From Palsa-892 sp035556215 (GTDB lineage Bacteria; Pseudomonadota; Alphaproteobacteria; Rhizobiales; Xanthobacteraceae): 64,000 bases of DNA. Location of the stretch: contig DATMFI010000007.1 in assembly GCA_035556215.1 (NCBI GenBank), positions 124,001 to 188,000 of the forward strand, read 5' to 3'. Shown here one piece after another: positions 35,347-45,525 of the stretch. Every line of letters begins with the position of its first letter. Position 1 is the stretch's first letter. Position numbers and translations under genes: made by a program. Below the pieces are notes generated by a model. The model searched no databases. It saw only the letters and a program-made list of their open reading frames with translations, and was not told where the DNA came from.

Positions 35347-35523
35347 TTACTTGCGTTGGGCTTCTAACTTTGCATCCAGATCGGCAACCATTTCGCGAGT
35401 GATACGCTCATTCTCAATGTGAGTGTTGCCATATGCAAAGCTGCGCCGTTGTTCGCGCAACTGTTCCGGGGTCATTTCGATTTTCCGTGCTCGATCGACG
35501 AGTTCTTGCAGTTCTCGTGTCAT
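35347..35523 (-). CDS. Small Fic-associated protein, possible antitoxin
   Basis: The ATG at 35523 follows AGAGGAA by seven bases; a TTG at 35541 would add six residues. The 58-residue protein reads MTRELQELVDRARKIEMTPEQ at the start, then RRSFAYGNTHIENERITREM. Small proteins with SFAYGN..xEN are commonly found beside Fic genes. I do not see an exact (S/T)xxxE(G/N) inhibitory motif, so the antitoxin role is by position only. Confidence 0.65.
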   Translation of the reverse strand: MTRELQELVDRARKIEMTPEQLREQRRSFAYGNTHIENERITREMVADLDAKLEAQRK

Positions 35524-35626
35524 CGATAGGTTCCTCTTCAAAGAATCAATATAGGAACGGTAGAGGTTCTCGTAAAGTTCCTAATTTGGCCTGAACATTG
35601 GCTTTTAGCCGAAAACAGTGATGATT

Positions 35627-35728
35627 TCAGGTGGCTTGAAACGCCTTATTACTCTCCTCCACCGCGTCGGCATCCACATACACTTCATCACCGAGCCTTT
35701 TGAATTTCTCGCTCATCTCGGCCATGCC
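35627..35728 (-). pseudogene. Diverged copy of the thiC 3' end
   Basis: Bases 35646-35728 match the thiC 3' end at 35802-35884 with 8 differences in 83. The reading frame is kept (MAEMSEKFKRLGDEVYVD) and ends at its own stop at 35627, with a different last few residues. The pattern of mostly silent changes suggests a fragment of another thiC allele, not recent slippage. Confidence 0.85.
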
Positions 35729-35739
35729 GCGTTCGGCAT

Positions 35740-35778
35740 CATCCTTTGAGACGCGGCCTTTGGCCGTTCCTCAGGATG
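35740..35778. repeat. REP-like palindrome between thiC copies
   Basis: CATCCTTTGAG-ACGCGGCC-TTT-GGCCGT-TCCTCAGGATG forms an imperfect hairpin of about 18 pairs. This palindrome type (GAGACGCGGCC...CTCAGGATGAG) is abundant in Bradyrhizobium-like genomes. Confidence 0.75.
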
Positions 35779-35791
35779 AGGCCGTATTGCG

Positions 35792-37684
<1,893 letters not shown>

Positions 37685-37687
37685 AGT

Positions 37688-38149
37688 TCACCTTTTGCGT
37701 TTTGAGGCGCTCTGCTTTGGAGCGGAATGTTTCGCGGCTGCGGCACGGCGGGCGCGAAGTGCGTGGGCGAGGTAGCCTTCGTAAAAGAGCCACAGGCCAA
37801 AACCAAGCATGATGAGGCCCGGTATGCCCGGCCAGATATCAAGGCCGACGATCGCGGTACCCATGATCTGGCCTTCCTGCGGAACGAGAATGCGGACTGC
37901 GCCGCCGATCACGGCGAGCCAGCCGAGCACGGTGATGATCACCGGCCATTTCCATTCCCAGATATTGTGCAGGTTGACGATGGCAAGGCCCGAGAAGAGC
38001 GCAATGACGCCGGCGACGTAAATCAGCGCGTAGCTGACCAGAAACTGTTCTGCCATGTAGCGGTAGGTGTCGGAATTAAAAATGAGCGCAATGCCGACCG
38101 TAATCAAAACGGGGCCGATCAAACGTGCTAAAAAAATAGAGCGTTGCAT
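37688..38149 (-). CDS. Membrane protein in the TPP-riboswitch operon
   Basis: A 153-residue protein with four hydrophobic segments (about 8-25, 35-56, 67-88 and 104-123) and a Lys/Arg/Ala-rich cytoplasmic tail (RRAAAAKHSAPKQSASKRKR). It is the first gene after the riboswitch and ends three bases before thiC. No family is recognised. The context suggests a thiamine- or pyrimidine-related role, for example in uptake, but no transporter motif is seen. Confidence 0.75.
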   Translation of the reverse strand: MQRSIFLARLIGPVLITVGIALIFNSDTYRYMAEQFLVSYALIYVAGVIALFSGLAIVNLHNIWEWKWPVIITVLGWLAVIGGAVRILVPQEGQIMGTAIVGLDIWPGIPGLIMLGFGLWLFYEGYLAHALRARRAAAAKHSAPKQSASKRKR

Positions 38150-38151
38150 GT

Positions 38152-38250
38152 CCCTGTCCCTTCGCCGGCATGACCCGGATCAGGTTCGGAGGGTCACCAC
38201 TCTGGGTATCTCAGCCCGGGCCGACAGCCGGGCACCCCTCGGAACTGGGA
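38152..38250 (-). promoter_or_regulatory. TPP riboswitch (THI element)
   Basis: Read on the reverse strand, the conserved elements appear in order: GAGGGGTGCC, the pyrimidine-sensor helix with CTGAGATACCC, then GACCCTCCGAACCTGATC and GGGTCATGCCGGCGAAGGGA. It sits just before the membrane-protein ATG at 38149, so it probably acts by hiding the ribosome-binding site when TPP is bound. It controls the membrane protein and thiC. Confidence 0.97.
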
Positions 38251-38304
38251 CAATCTGGACCTTTCGGCCCGCAGATTCAATGGGGAATCAAGACGTGCGG
38301 GAGA

Positions 38305-38889
38305 TCACAACAAGGAAGTTGTGGCGGCGCGGGACGAGGCGCGGATAAGGCCGTCTATTTCCTTCGGCGGCACCACATGCGGAAGGAACATGCGGACAGC
38401 GCCGTAGGGAAGGCCAATCAGCGCAAGGGTTAGCTTGTCGCGGCCGCGCGGATCCGTGGATAGGAGGCGTTTGGCGGCATCGGCAATCGACTGGAGAACT
38501 TCGGATGTTTGTTGCGCGGCCCGGTTGCGGCTTTCCTCCGGCGCATCGTCCAGAAAGTCGTCGCGGCGGTGGGTGAAGAGGATGACGCCGCCGGCATGGT
38601 TGTCGCGGGCGAATTGCGGCGTGACGAGCGCGGCCTGCAAGGCATCTTCAAGCGTTTTGGCCTGGGCGAGGACGGCGCGGAAGCGAAGGCCAAAGGCCGC
38701 CGCGCTCTCGATCCAGGCTTCGGCGAGCAGCGCGCCCTTCGAGGGGTAGCGGTGATAGACCGAGCCGACCGGGGCGCCTGCCTCTTTGGCGATCAGGGCG
38801 AGCGTTGTCTGGGCAGGGCCGAGGCGGGCCGCGACGCGCGTTGCGGCGGCGATCAGATCGCGGTCGGTGAAGCGGGCGGGGCGTCCCAT
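38305..38889 (-). CDS. TetR/AcrR family regulator
   Basis: A 194-residue regulator. The N-terminal helix-turn-helix is clear (TRVAARLGPAQTTLALIAKEAGAPVGSVYHRYPSKGALLAEAW, residues about 17-60). The ligand-binding C-terminal domain includes HRRDDFLDDAPEESRN and no recognised cofactor site. A palindrome ATTGC-N6-GCAAT at 38922-38937 lies 33 bases upstream and may be its operator. The target gene is not evident. Confidence 0.87.
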   Translation of the reverse strand: MGRPARFTDRDLIAAATRVAARLGPAQTTLALIAKEAGAPVGSVYHRYPSKGALLAEAWIESAAAFGLRFRAVLAQAKTLEDALQAALVTPQFARDNHAGGVILFTHRRDDFLDDAPEESRNRAAQQTSEVLQSIADAAKRLLSTDPRGRDKLTLALIGLPYGAVRMFLPHVVPPKEIDGLIRASSRAATTSLL

Positions 38890-39291
38890 CCGGGCCTCCG
38901 GAAATTAGTGCGTGCGTTCCAATTGCAAATGCGCAATCAAATCAGCGCTTTTGTTACGCCGCCCATTGTGAAGCCAAGATTCTAATATTCGATTGATTTT
39001 CCGATCGCGGTTTTCCGCGCCTTAAATTCGATTTTCATTCTTTATTAAATTCCCCGTTCTAGATTTCGCATTCCAATAGCCCGCAAATTCGCGCCTGCCG
39101 CTTCGGCATGTTTTTGCATTGGCACGCTCTTCGCAAGCAATCGGCAGGGCCCAGGCTCGGGCCTCAAGCCTCAAGCCCAGGGTTAAAATCTCTGGTGAAC
39201 AGCGGAACCAACGTCTGCATGCTTGTTTGGTGTAGACCGCAACGCCGACGCCAGCGACGCGAAGTCAGAAAACGGAAGCACAAGGAACGAG
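38890..39291. other. AT-rich intergenic region with candidate operator
   Basis: These 402 bases separate the divergent TetR gene and a small exported-protein gene. The first part (38920-39080) is AT-rich. The dyad ATTGC-AAATGC-GCAAT is at 38922-38937. No gene is supported in between. Confidence 0.5.
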
Positions 39292-39591
39292 ATGATGGCC
39301 GTCGTAACCAGCCCATTTGTATTGCTGCCTGCGGTGGTGGGGCTGTTCGCCCTCACGCAAGCCGTGGGTGACGCCGCCTTAAAGGTCGACGATCAAGGAT
39401 CTTCGCAAGCGATCTCGGATGTGACCGGCAGCCTGCCTGCCGATGCCGCGCTGCCGGCGCCTGGCGCCGGCCCCGAGGAGATGCAAACCGATGCGCCCGC
39501 AATCGGGGAAACGTTCAGCTGCCTGCAATTGCAGATCATCGACGAGGTCGAACTGATCGCCGATATGCCGGCAGGCACCGACTGTAACTAG
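39292..39591 (+). CDS. Small exported hypothetical protein
   Basis: The ATG at 39292 follows AAGGAA by six bases. The 99-residue product starts MMAVVTSPFVLLPAVVGLFALTQAVGDAAL, a membrane anchor or signal segment, then an acidic, Pro/Ala-rich mature part ending EVELIADMPAGTDCN, with two Cys. No family is recognised. An upstream in-frame ATG at 39223 would put charged residues before the signal. Confidence 0.55.
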   Translation: MMAVVTSPFVLLPAVVGLFALTQAVGDAALKVDDQGSSQAISDVTGSLPADAALPAPGAGPEEMQTDAPAIGETFSCLQLQIIDEVELIADMPAGTDCN

Positions 39592-39680
39592 GATCGCCGC
39601 GCTTCAGAACGGCCAAGAGCAGGGGAACCGGCAAGGCCGCCCCGCGTTAGGTTTTCCGGGTATGGGCCGGAGGAACCGCC

Positions 39681-39779
39681 ATGTGGCCAGCGGCACGGCA
39701 AGGCATCGATCAAACCATGCTGCTTGCAGCCTCGGTGTTTCTGGGCCTCATCCTCGGCGCCATTTATCCCCTGCTTTAG
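39681..39779 (+). CDS. Possible 32-residue membrane peptide upstream of thyA
   Basis: The ATG at 39681 follows GGAGG by eight bases. The peptide starts MWPAARQGIDQTM, followed by the hydrophobic segment LLAASVFLGLILGAIYPLL at the C-terminus: a single membrane helix. It is 70 bases upstream of thyA on the same strand. It is too short for codon statistics, but the good ribosome-binding site and clean helix support it. Confidence 0.4.
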   Translation: MWPAARQGIDQTMLLAASVFLGLILGAIYPLL

Positions 39780-39849
39780 CCCTGCGGCCCCCTCTGGCAG
39801 CCGGGGGTTGTTGCCGTATAGCCTGCGGCCAGGAATCAGGCAGCGGCTC

Positions 39850-40644
39850 ATGTACCAATATCTCGACCTCCTGAAGCGCATTCTCGACACCGGCGCCCGC
39901 AAGGAAGACCGCACCGGCACCGGCACGCTCTCGGTGTTCGGCCATCAAATGCGTTTCGACCTCGCTGAGGGTTTCCCGCTCGTCACCACCAAGAAGCTGC
40001 ACACCAAGTCGATCGTGCACGAGCTGTTGTGGTTCCTCGCGGGTGACACCAATGTGAAGTATTTGCAGGACAACGGCGTCACGATCTGGGACGAGTGGGC
40101 GGACAAGCACGGCGAACTCGGCCCGGTCTATGGCAAGCAATGGCGCTCATGGTCCGCGCCTGACGGCGGCGTCATCGACCAGATGCGCGGCGTTGTCGAG
40201 GACATCAAGCGCAACCCGGATTCGCGGCGGCTGATCGTCAGCGCGTGGAACCCGGCGGATCTGCCGAAAATGGCGCTCGCGCCGTGCCATGCCCTGTTTC
40301 AGTTTTATGTCGCGAACGGGCGGCTTTCCTGCCAGCTCTATCAACGCTCGGCCGATGTGTTTCTCGGCGTGCCGTTCAATATCGCGTCCTATGCGCTGCT
40401 GACGCATATGGTCGCACATGTCACCGGCCTTCAGCCGGGCGACTTCGTGCACACGCTGGGAGACGCGCATTTATACCGCAATCACCTGGCGCAGGCCCGG
40501 CTACAGCTCACCCGCAAGCCGCACCCGCTACCGCAATTGAAACTCAATCCTGACGTAAAAGACCTGTTCGCTTTCCGTTACGAGGACATCGCCATCGAGA
40601 ATTATGTTGCCGATGCACCGATCAAGGCCGACATCGCCGTTTGA
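39850..40644 (+). CDS. thyA: Thymidylate synthase
   Basis: ThyA methylates dUMP to dTMP using methylene-tetrahydrofolate. I chose the ATG at 39850 (MYQYLDLLKRILDTGARKEDRTGTGTLSVFG), giving 264 residues, equal to the E. coli enzyme. Visible are the phosphate-binding Arg region DRTGTGT, catalytic Cys146 in MALAPCHALFQFYV, QRSADVFLGVPFNIASYALL, and the C-terminal IAV. An upstream ATG at 39724 would add 42 atypical residues and is rejected. Confidence 0.97.
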   Translation: MYQYLDLLKRILDTGARKEDRTGTGTLSVFGHQMRFDLAEGFPLVTTKKLHTKSIVHELLWFLAGDTNVKYLQDNGVTIWDEWADKHGELGPVYGKQWRSWSAPDGGVIDQMRGVVEDIKRNPDSRRLIVSAWNPADLPKMALAPCHALFQFYVANGRLSCQLYQRSADVFLGVPFNIASYALLTHMVAHVTGLQPGDFVHTLGDAHLYRNHLAQARLQLTRKPHPLPQLKLNPDVKDLFAFRYEDIAIENYVADAPIKADIAV

Positions 40645-40710
40645 AAACGGCGGACCGCGGCTGCGGCTCGATCGAGATTCGGACGGAATATCTGGACAGG
40701 AGATTCGCAG

Positions 40711-41223
40711 ATGAAGTTCGTTCACGGGCTGCTGAGTGCGTTCCTGCTGATGAATTTTGCGATGCTGCCGGCACCTGCGCGCGCCGACGCCGAAGCGCAG
40801 AAATTCCTGGAAGCGATCTACAAGCAATATGTCGGACAGAATACGCCGGGCGTTGCGCTCGGCAGTAACGACGTTCTGTTCAACTACTTCACGCCGGAGC
40901 TTGCCGCGCTGATCGCGGCCGACGCCGACCAGGCGCAGAAGAACGATGAAGTGCCGGCGCTCGACGGCGATCCGTTCGTCGGCGCGCAGGACTGGGACAT
41001 CAAGGATGTGAGCGTCACGGTGAAGGACATTGGGCCGGGCAAGGCCCTTGGCCTCGCGACCTTCACCAATATGGGCGAGAAGCAGGCTGTCGAACTCGAT
41101 CTCAAGAAGCTGCCGCAAGGCTGGCGGATCGACGAGATTCGCTGGCCCGATGCGAGCCTGCGCGGCATTCTGAAAGGCGAGGAAATGCCCGCGGGCGAAC
41201 CCGAAGAAACGCGCAAGCTCTAG
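40711..41223 (+). CDS. DUF3828-like periplasmic protein
   Basis: A 170-residue protein with a signal peptide (MKFVHGLLSAFLLMNFAMLPAPARA, cut after ARA). The mature part includes AQKFLEAIYKQYVG, LDGDPFVGAQDWDI and QGWRIDEIRWPD, a pattern of the DUF3828 family (NTF2-like periplasmic fold). A terminator follows 31 bases after the stop. Confidence 0.7.
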   Translation: MKFVHGLLSAFLLMNFAMLPAPARADAEAQKFLEAIYKQYVGQNTPGVALGSNDVLFNYFTPELAALIAADADQAQKNDEVPALDGDPFVGAQDWDIKDVSVTVKDIGPGKALGLATFTNMGEKQAVELDLKKLPQGWRIDEIRWPDASLRGILKGEEMPAGEPEETRKL

Positions 41224-41254
41224 AAATCTGGAAATCGCGTAAGCTTCAAAAACA

Positions 41255-41278
41255 ATGCCCGGCCGAAAGGCCGGGCAT
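41255..41278. terminator. Hairpin with GAAA tetraloop
   Basis: ATGCCCGGCC pairs perfectly with GGCCGGGCAT around GAAA, between two convergent genes. There is no long T-run, so termination may be weak or factor-dependent. Confidence 0.6.
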
Positions 41279-41301
41279 CCGCATTTCAGGCTGCGCGAAG
41301 T

Positions 41302-41952
41302 TCAGAGCTGTTCGCCTTCATCGCTGTCATCGTCGCCGTTATCGCTGGTGCCGTTGCTGCCCTGACGGTCGCGGCGCGTGCGGTAATCGCCGTCGCGGTC
41401 GCGCCAGTGATGACGATCGCGCCATTCGGAGAAGCGCTCCATGGCGCGCTCGCGCATATGCTGGCTCATCCGCTCGTGCATGCCGTGGCGGACGAGCTTT
41501 TCGAGACGCCGCTTCTGCGAATCGTCGAGGGTGGCATAGAGCGGCTGCGCGGCATCGGCGAGACGCTTCAGATCGTTGCCGGTCTCGGTCATGAACTCGG
41601 CGCCCTTGCGCAACCGCGCTATCGCGTCGGGCTTTGGCGCGTCTTTATTCTCGCGCATGGCGCGGCGCTCCTCGCGGCGCTGCTCCCAGCGCGCTTCGTG
41701 TTTTTGCGCGATGTCCTTGAGCACGCTCTCGACCGGAGGCCAGAGTTTTTCCTGTTCGGGGGTAAGTCCCAGCCGGGCATGCAGCGCCGCGACACGCGCG
41801 GCGACAAAGGCGGCGCGATCGGCCGCGGAGGGTTTCCATTGATCCTCGGCGGCAGTTTTCTCGGACTTCGCCGGCTGCTGGGCGACGGCATAGGTCGCGG
41901 CCGAGCCGGCGAGAATCGCGGCAGTGGTCAAGGCAAGCACGGATTTCTTCAT
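41302..41952 (-). CDS. Spy/CpxP-like LTXXQ-motif periplasmic protein
   Basis: The ATG at 41952 follows GGAGG by five bases. The 216-residue product has a signal peptide (MKKSVLALTTAAILAGSAATYAVA). The mature part is helical, with RLGLTPEQEKLWPPVESVL, matching the LTxxQ repeat of Spy/CpxP chaperones, and a second copy-like TLDDSQKRRLEKLV. The C-terminus is rich in Arg, His, Asp and Trp, then acidic. It probably acts in envelope stress or metal tolerance. Confidence 0.75.
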   Translation of the reverse strand: MKKSVLALTTAAILAGSAATYAVAQQPAKSEKTAAEDQWKPSAADRAAFVAARVAALHARLGLTPEQEKLWPPVESVLKDIAQKHEARWEQRREERRAMRENKDAPKPDAIARLRKGAEFMTETGNDLKRLADAAQPLYATLDDSQKRRLEKLVRHGMHERMSQHMRERAMERFSEWRDRHHWRDRDGDYRTRRDRQGSNGTSDNGDDDSDEGEQL

Positions 41953-42068
41953 TAAAGCCTCCTGACGGGAGGGCGCGCAACAACGCGCCCGCATGGGCAA
42001 AGCTAAATTCGCCAATGCGGCTTTAGTTCGGTGTGTAAAGTGACAGTTTGGTAATTTGGAACGCCGGA

Positions 42069-43475
42069 TCAGCCGGGCCCGACCATCTTCTCCGGCCGCA
42101 CCAGCGCGTCGAATTCCTCGTTGGTGACATAACCGCCGCCGACGGCTTCGTCGCGCAGCGTCGTGCCGTTCTTGTGCGCGGTCTTGGCGATCTTGGCGGC
42201 GTTGTCGTAGCCGATCTTCGGCGCGAGCGCCGTCACCAGCATCAGCGATTTTTCCATCAGCTCGGCGATACGCTTCTCGTTGGCCTTGATGCCAACGATG
42301 CAATTGTCGGTGAACGATACGGCGGCGTCGGCGAGCAATTTCACCGATTGCAGCAGCGCATAGGCGAGCACCGGATTATAGACGTTCAGCTCGAAGTGCC
42401 CCTGGCTGCCGGCGACAGTCACCGCCGTCTGATTGCCGAACACCTGGCAGCACGCCATCGTGAGCGCTTCGCTCTGCGTCGGGTTGACCTTGCCCGGCAT
42501 GATCGACGAGCCCGGCTCGTTCTCGGGCAGCGACAACTCGCCAAGGCCCGAGCGCGGGCCGGAGCCCAGGAGGCGGATGTCGTTGGCGATCTTGAACAGC
42601 GCCGTGCCGCAGGCCGCGAGCGCGCCGTGCACCGACACATAGGCGTCGTGCGCGGCGAGCACTTCAAATTTGTTCGGCGCGGTGACGAAGGGAAGCCCGG
42701 TGATATCGGCGACCTTCGCCGCGAAGGCTTCGGCAAATCCTTTCTTGGCGTTGAGGCCGGTGCCGACGGCGGTGCCGCCTTGCGCGAGCGGCCACAGCTC
42801 GTTCAGCACGACTTTCAGGCGCTTGATGCTGGAGTCGACTTGCGCAGCGTAGCCGGAAAATTCCTGGCCGAGCGTCAGCGGCGTCGCATCCTGCGTGTGG
42901 GTGCGGCCGATCTTGATGATCTTGTCGAATTCCCTGACCTTGACGCTCAGCGCCTTGTGCATGTGCTCGAGCGCCGGGATCAGCTTGTGCACGATCTCTT
43001 CGGCGGCCGCGATGTGCATGGCGGTCGGGAAGGAGTCGTTCGACGACTGGCCCATGTTGACGTGATCGTTGGGATGGATCGGCTTCTTCGAGCCCATCGT
43101 GCCGCCGAGCATTTCGATCGCGCGGTTGCTGATCACCTCATTGGCGTTCATGTTCGACTGGGTGCCGGAGCCGGTCTGCCAGACGACGAGCGGGAAGTGA
43201 TCGTCGAGCTTGCCGTGGACGACCTCGCGGGCGGCTTCCGAGATCGCGTCGGCGAGCTTGCCGTCGAGGACGCCGAGTTCCTTGTTCACCTGGGCCGCCG
43301 CCATCTTCACGATGCCAAGCGCACGGACGATGGCCTTGGGCATCCGCTCGCCGCCGATCTTGAAGTTCTGCAGCGAGCGCTGGGTCTGCGCCCCCCAGTA
43401 GCGATCCCCCGGCACCTCGATCGGGCCAAAGGTGTCGGTTTCGGTACGGTGGGCGACGGGCTTCGTGGCGGTCAT
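42069..43475 (-). CDS. fumC: Class II fumarate hydratase
   Basis: This TCA-cycle enzyme converts fumarate to L-malate without an iron-sulfur cluster. The 468-residue protein has the fumarase/aspartase signature GSSIMPGKVNPTQ (about residues 318-330), the catalytic-region motifs TGSGTQSNMNANEV and HPNDHVNMGQSSND, and GRTHTQDATPLTLGQEF. The C-terminal domain includes NGTTLRDEAVGGGYV. Length and motifs are typical. It is a monocistronic, cytoplasmic enzyme. Confidence 0.97.
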   Translation of the reverse strand: MTATKPVAHRTETDTFGPIEVPGDRYWGAQTQRSLQNFKIGGERMPKAIVRALGIVKMAAAQVNKELGVLDGKLADAISEAAREVVHGKLDDHFPLVVWQTGSGTQSNMNANEVISNRAIEMLGGTMGSKKPIHPNDHVNMGQSSNDSFPTAMHIAAAEEIVHKLIPALEHMHKALSVKVREFDKIIKIGRTHTQDATPLTLGQEFSGYAAQVDSSIKRLKVVLNELWPLAQGGTAVGTGLNAKKGFAEAFAAKVADITGLPFVTAPNKFEVLAAHDAYVSVHGALAACGTALFKIANDIRLLGSGPRSGLGELSLPENEPGSSIMPGKVNPTQSEALTMACCQVFGNQTAVTVAGSQGHFELNVYNPVLAYALLQSVKLLADAAVSFTDNCIVGIKANEKRIAELMEKSLMLVTALAPKIGYDNAAKIAKTAHKNGTTLRDEAVGGGYVTNEEFDALVRPEKMVGPG

Positions 43476-43839
43476 GGCTACCTTGGTTCTCGGGTCGGGT
43501 TCTTGGTCAGATTAAGGTGGGGGGCTTTTATCACGCGGCGGAAATCACGGAAAACGGGGCTTCCCAGCCCTTAGGGCTCCCGGTTGGGGGCTATTCGGCC
43601 TACAACTTTGGGACAACGTGTCGCAGCCCATTACCGTCAACTAACGGTATTCTAGGAAGCAGGCGCACGGGGAACAATCGCTCTTTCAGAGCGGGGCCCG
43701 GGCGGGGACGTCAAAAAAATCGGCTTGCGGTAATATGCTGCGGCCATATGGTTTTGTAGCTTTGATTCCCCGTCTGCATTTCGCGTGCCCGACCGCTGTT
43801 TGTTTCGTGGCTGGCAAGACCGGACAGGTGACTCTCAAT
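43476..43839. other. Divergent region with palindrome
   Basis: These 364 bases separate fumC and the DUF4169 gene. A perfect dyad TACCGT-CAACTA-ACGGTA is at 43632-43649. No gene is supported; promoters for both flanking genes must lie here. Confidence 0.5.
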
Positions 43840-44028
43840 ATGGCTGAGATCATCAACCTGAGGCGCCGGCGCAAGGCGGATGCGAGGAAGAAGCAAGCCT
43901 CGCTGGCCGCCGAAAACCGGGTCCGGTTCGGCCGTACCCTGGCAGCCAAGCGAAGCGAAAAAGCGGTCGAACTGAAACGGGAGCGCAGGCTCGACGGTCT
44001 GCGCATCGAATCCGGAGATGACACATGA
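43840..44028 (+). CDS. DUF4169 family protein
   Basis: A 62-residue basic protein beginning MAEIINLRRRRKADARKKQA and containing AAENRVRFGRT, the DUF4169 pattern. The ATG at 43840 follows AGGTGA. Function is unknown. It is coupled by an ATGA overlap to the ribbon-helix-helix gene, an arrangement common in Rhizobiales. Confidence 0.82.
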   Translation: MAEIINLRRRRKADARKKQASLAAENRVRFGRTLAAKRSEKAVELKRERRLDGLRIESGDDT

Positions 44029-44255
44029 TCAAGAGTCCCGTCGTCAAACGTTCGATTGTCATTGCGGGTCACAAAACCAGCGTCAGCCTCGAGGACGCCT
44101 TCTGGGACGCGCTGAAGGAAATCGCTTCGACGCGCGACGTCACGCTGTCGGAGGTCGTCGCAAATATCGACGCGCTGCGTAATCAGGGAAACCTGTCGTC
44201 GGCCATCCGCCTTTACGTTCTGGATCACTTCCGCGCATCGCGTGCCGTCGCCTGA
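44025..44255 (+). CDS. Ribbon-helix-helix domain protein
   Basis: A 76-residue protein with RSIVIAGHKTSVSLEDAFWDALKEIASTRDVTLSEVVANID, matching the RHH_4 type: a beta strand followed by two helices, as in small DNA-binding regulators. The C-terminal half is helical. The ATG overlaps the DUF4169 stop by four bases. It may regulate its own operon, but no target is known. Confidence 0.85.
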   Translation: MIKSPVVKRSIVIAGHKTSVSLEDAFWDALKEIASTRDVTLSEVVANIDALRNQGNLSSAIRLYVLDHFRASRAVA

Positions 44256-44379
44256 CGTTACCGCAATTTAATGTTCGAACCCGCGCAGCAGGGCATGTTG
44301 CGCGGGTTCCTCGCGCGTTGAACCTACCCCGTTACTCCCGTATAACGGCGCGTCCGCAAATCGCGGGCGGAGGAAATAC

Positions 44380-45525
44380 ATGTCCTGGAAAAATCAGAGC
44401 GGCGGTCCCTGGGGTGGCGGTGGCGGCGGCGGGCCGCGCGGGCCCTGGGGCTCGGGCCCGCAGCCGGGCGGCGGACCGACGCCTCCGGATCTCGAGGATC
44501 TCGTCCGGCGCAGCCAGGATAAGCTGAAAAGCATGCTGCCGGGCGGCTCGTTCGGCGGCTGGGGCAGCCTGCTGATCGTCGTCGGCGCGATCGCGCTCTG
44601 GATGCTCTCGGGCTTCTACCGCGTGCAGACGGACGAACTCGGCGTCGTGCTGCGCTTCGGCAAATATGTCGGCGAGCGGCAGCCGGGCCTCAACTATCAC
44701 CTGCCGTATCCGATCGAAACGGTGCTCGTGCCGAAAGTGACGAGCAGCCGCCGCCTCGATATCGGCATGCGCCTGATCGAGGATCCGCGGCGCGGCTCGG
44801 GCGTGCGCGACGTGCCCGAAGAAAGCCTGATGCTGACCGGCGACGAGAACATCGTCGATGTCGATTTCACGGTGCTGTGGAAGATCAAGGACGCCGCCAA
44901 CTTCCTGTTCAACGTCCAGAACCCCGAAGGCACCATCAAGGCCGTCGCCGAAAGCGCGATGCGGGAAGTCATCGGCCGTTCGAACATCCAGCCGATTTTG
45001 ACCGGTGCGCGCCAGACCATCGAGCAGGCGGTGCATGAACTGATGCAAAAGACGCTCGACGGTTACGGCGCCGGCGTGCTGATCACCCAGGTCCAGCTCG
45101 CCAAGGTCGATCCGCCGAGCCAGGTCATCGACGCCTTCCGCGACGTGCAGGCGGCGCGCGCCGACGCCGAGCGCGTGCAGAACGAAGCGCAGACCTACAC
45201 CAACCGGGTCGTCCCGGAAGCGCGCGGCCGTGCCGCGCAAATCCAGCAGGCGGCCGAAGCCTATCGCGAACAGATTGTCGCCGAGGCGAAGGGCGCCGCA
45301 TCGCGCTTCACGAAAATTTACGAAGAGTACAAGAAGGCGCCGGAGGTCACGCGCCGCCGCATGTATCTCGAAACGATGGAACAGGTGATGAGCGGCGTGA
45401 ACAAGACGGTGATCGACCCGAACCTGTCGAAGACCGGCGTCGTGCCGTATCTGCCGCTCGGTAACAACGGCGGCGTCGTACGTACGCCCGCGCCCGCGCA
45501 GGGCCAGCAGGGAGGCAGCCGATGA
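44380..45525 (+). CDS. hflK: FtsH protease modulator HflK
   Basis: HflK forms, with HflC, a large periplasmic SPFH complex around the FtsH protease. The 381-residue protein has a Gly/Pro-rich cytoplasmic N-terminus, one membrane segment at about residues 61-79, then the band-7/SPFH domain (FYRVQTDELGVVLRFGKYVG ... LNYHLPYPIETV) and a helical region with Ala-rich coiled coil. The C-terminus is Pro/Gln-rich. The stop overlaps the hflC ATG. Confidence 0.95.
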   Translation: MSWKNQSGGPWGGGGGGGPRGPWGSGPQPGGGPTPPDLEDLVRRSQDKLKSMLPGGSFGGWGSLLIVVGAIALWMLSGFYRVQTDELGVVLRFGKYVGERQPGLNYHLPYPIETVLVPKVTSSRRLDIGMRLIEDPRRGSGVRDVPEESLMLTGDENIVDVDFTVLWKIKDAANFLFNVQNPEGTIKAVAESAMREVIGRSNIQPILTGARQTIEQAVHELMQKTLDGYGAGVLITQVQLAKVDPPSQVIDAFRDVQAARADAERVQNEAQTYTNRVVPEARGRAAQIQQAAEAYREQIVAEAKGAASRFTKIYEEYKKAPEVTRRRMYLETMEQVMSGVNKTVIDPNLSKTGVVPYLPLGNNGGVVRTPAPAQGQQGGSR

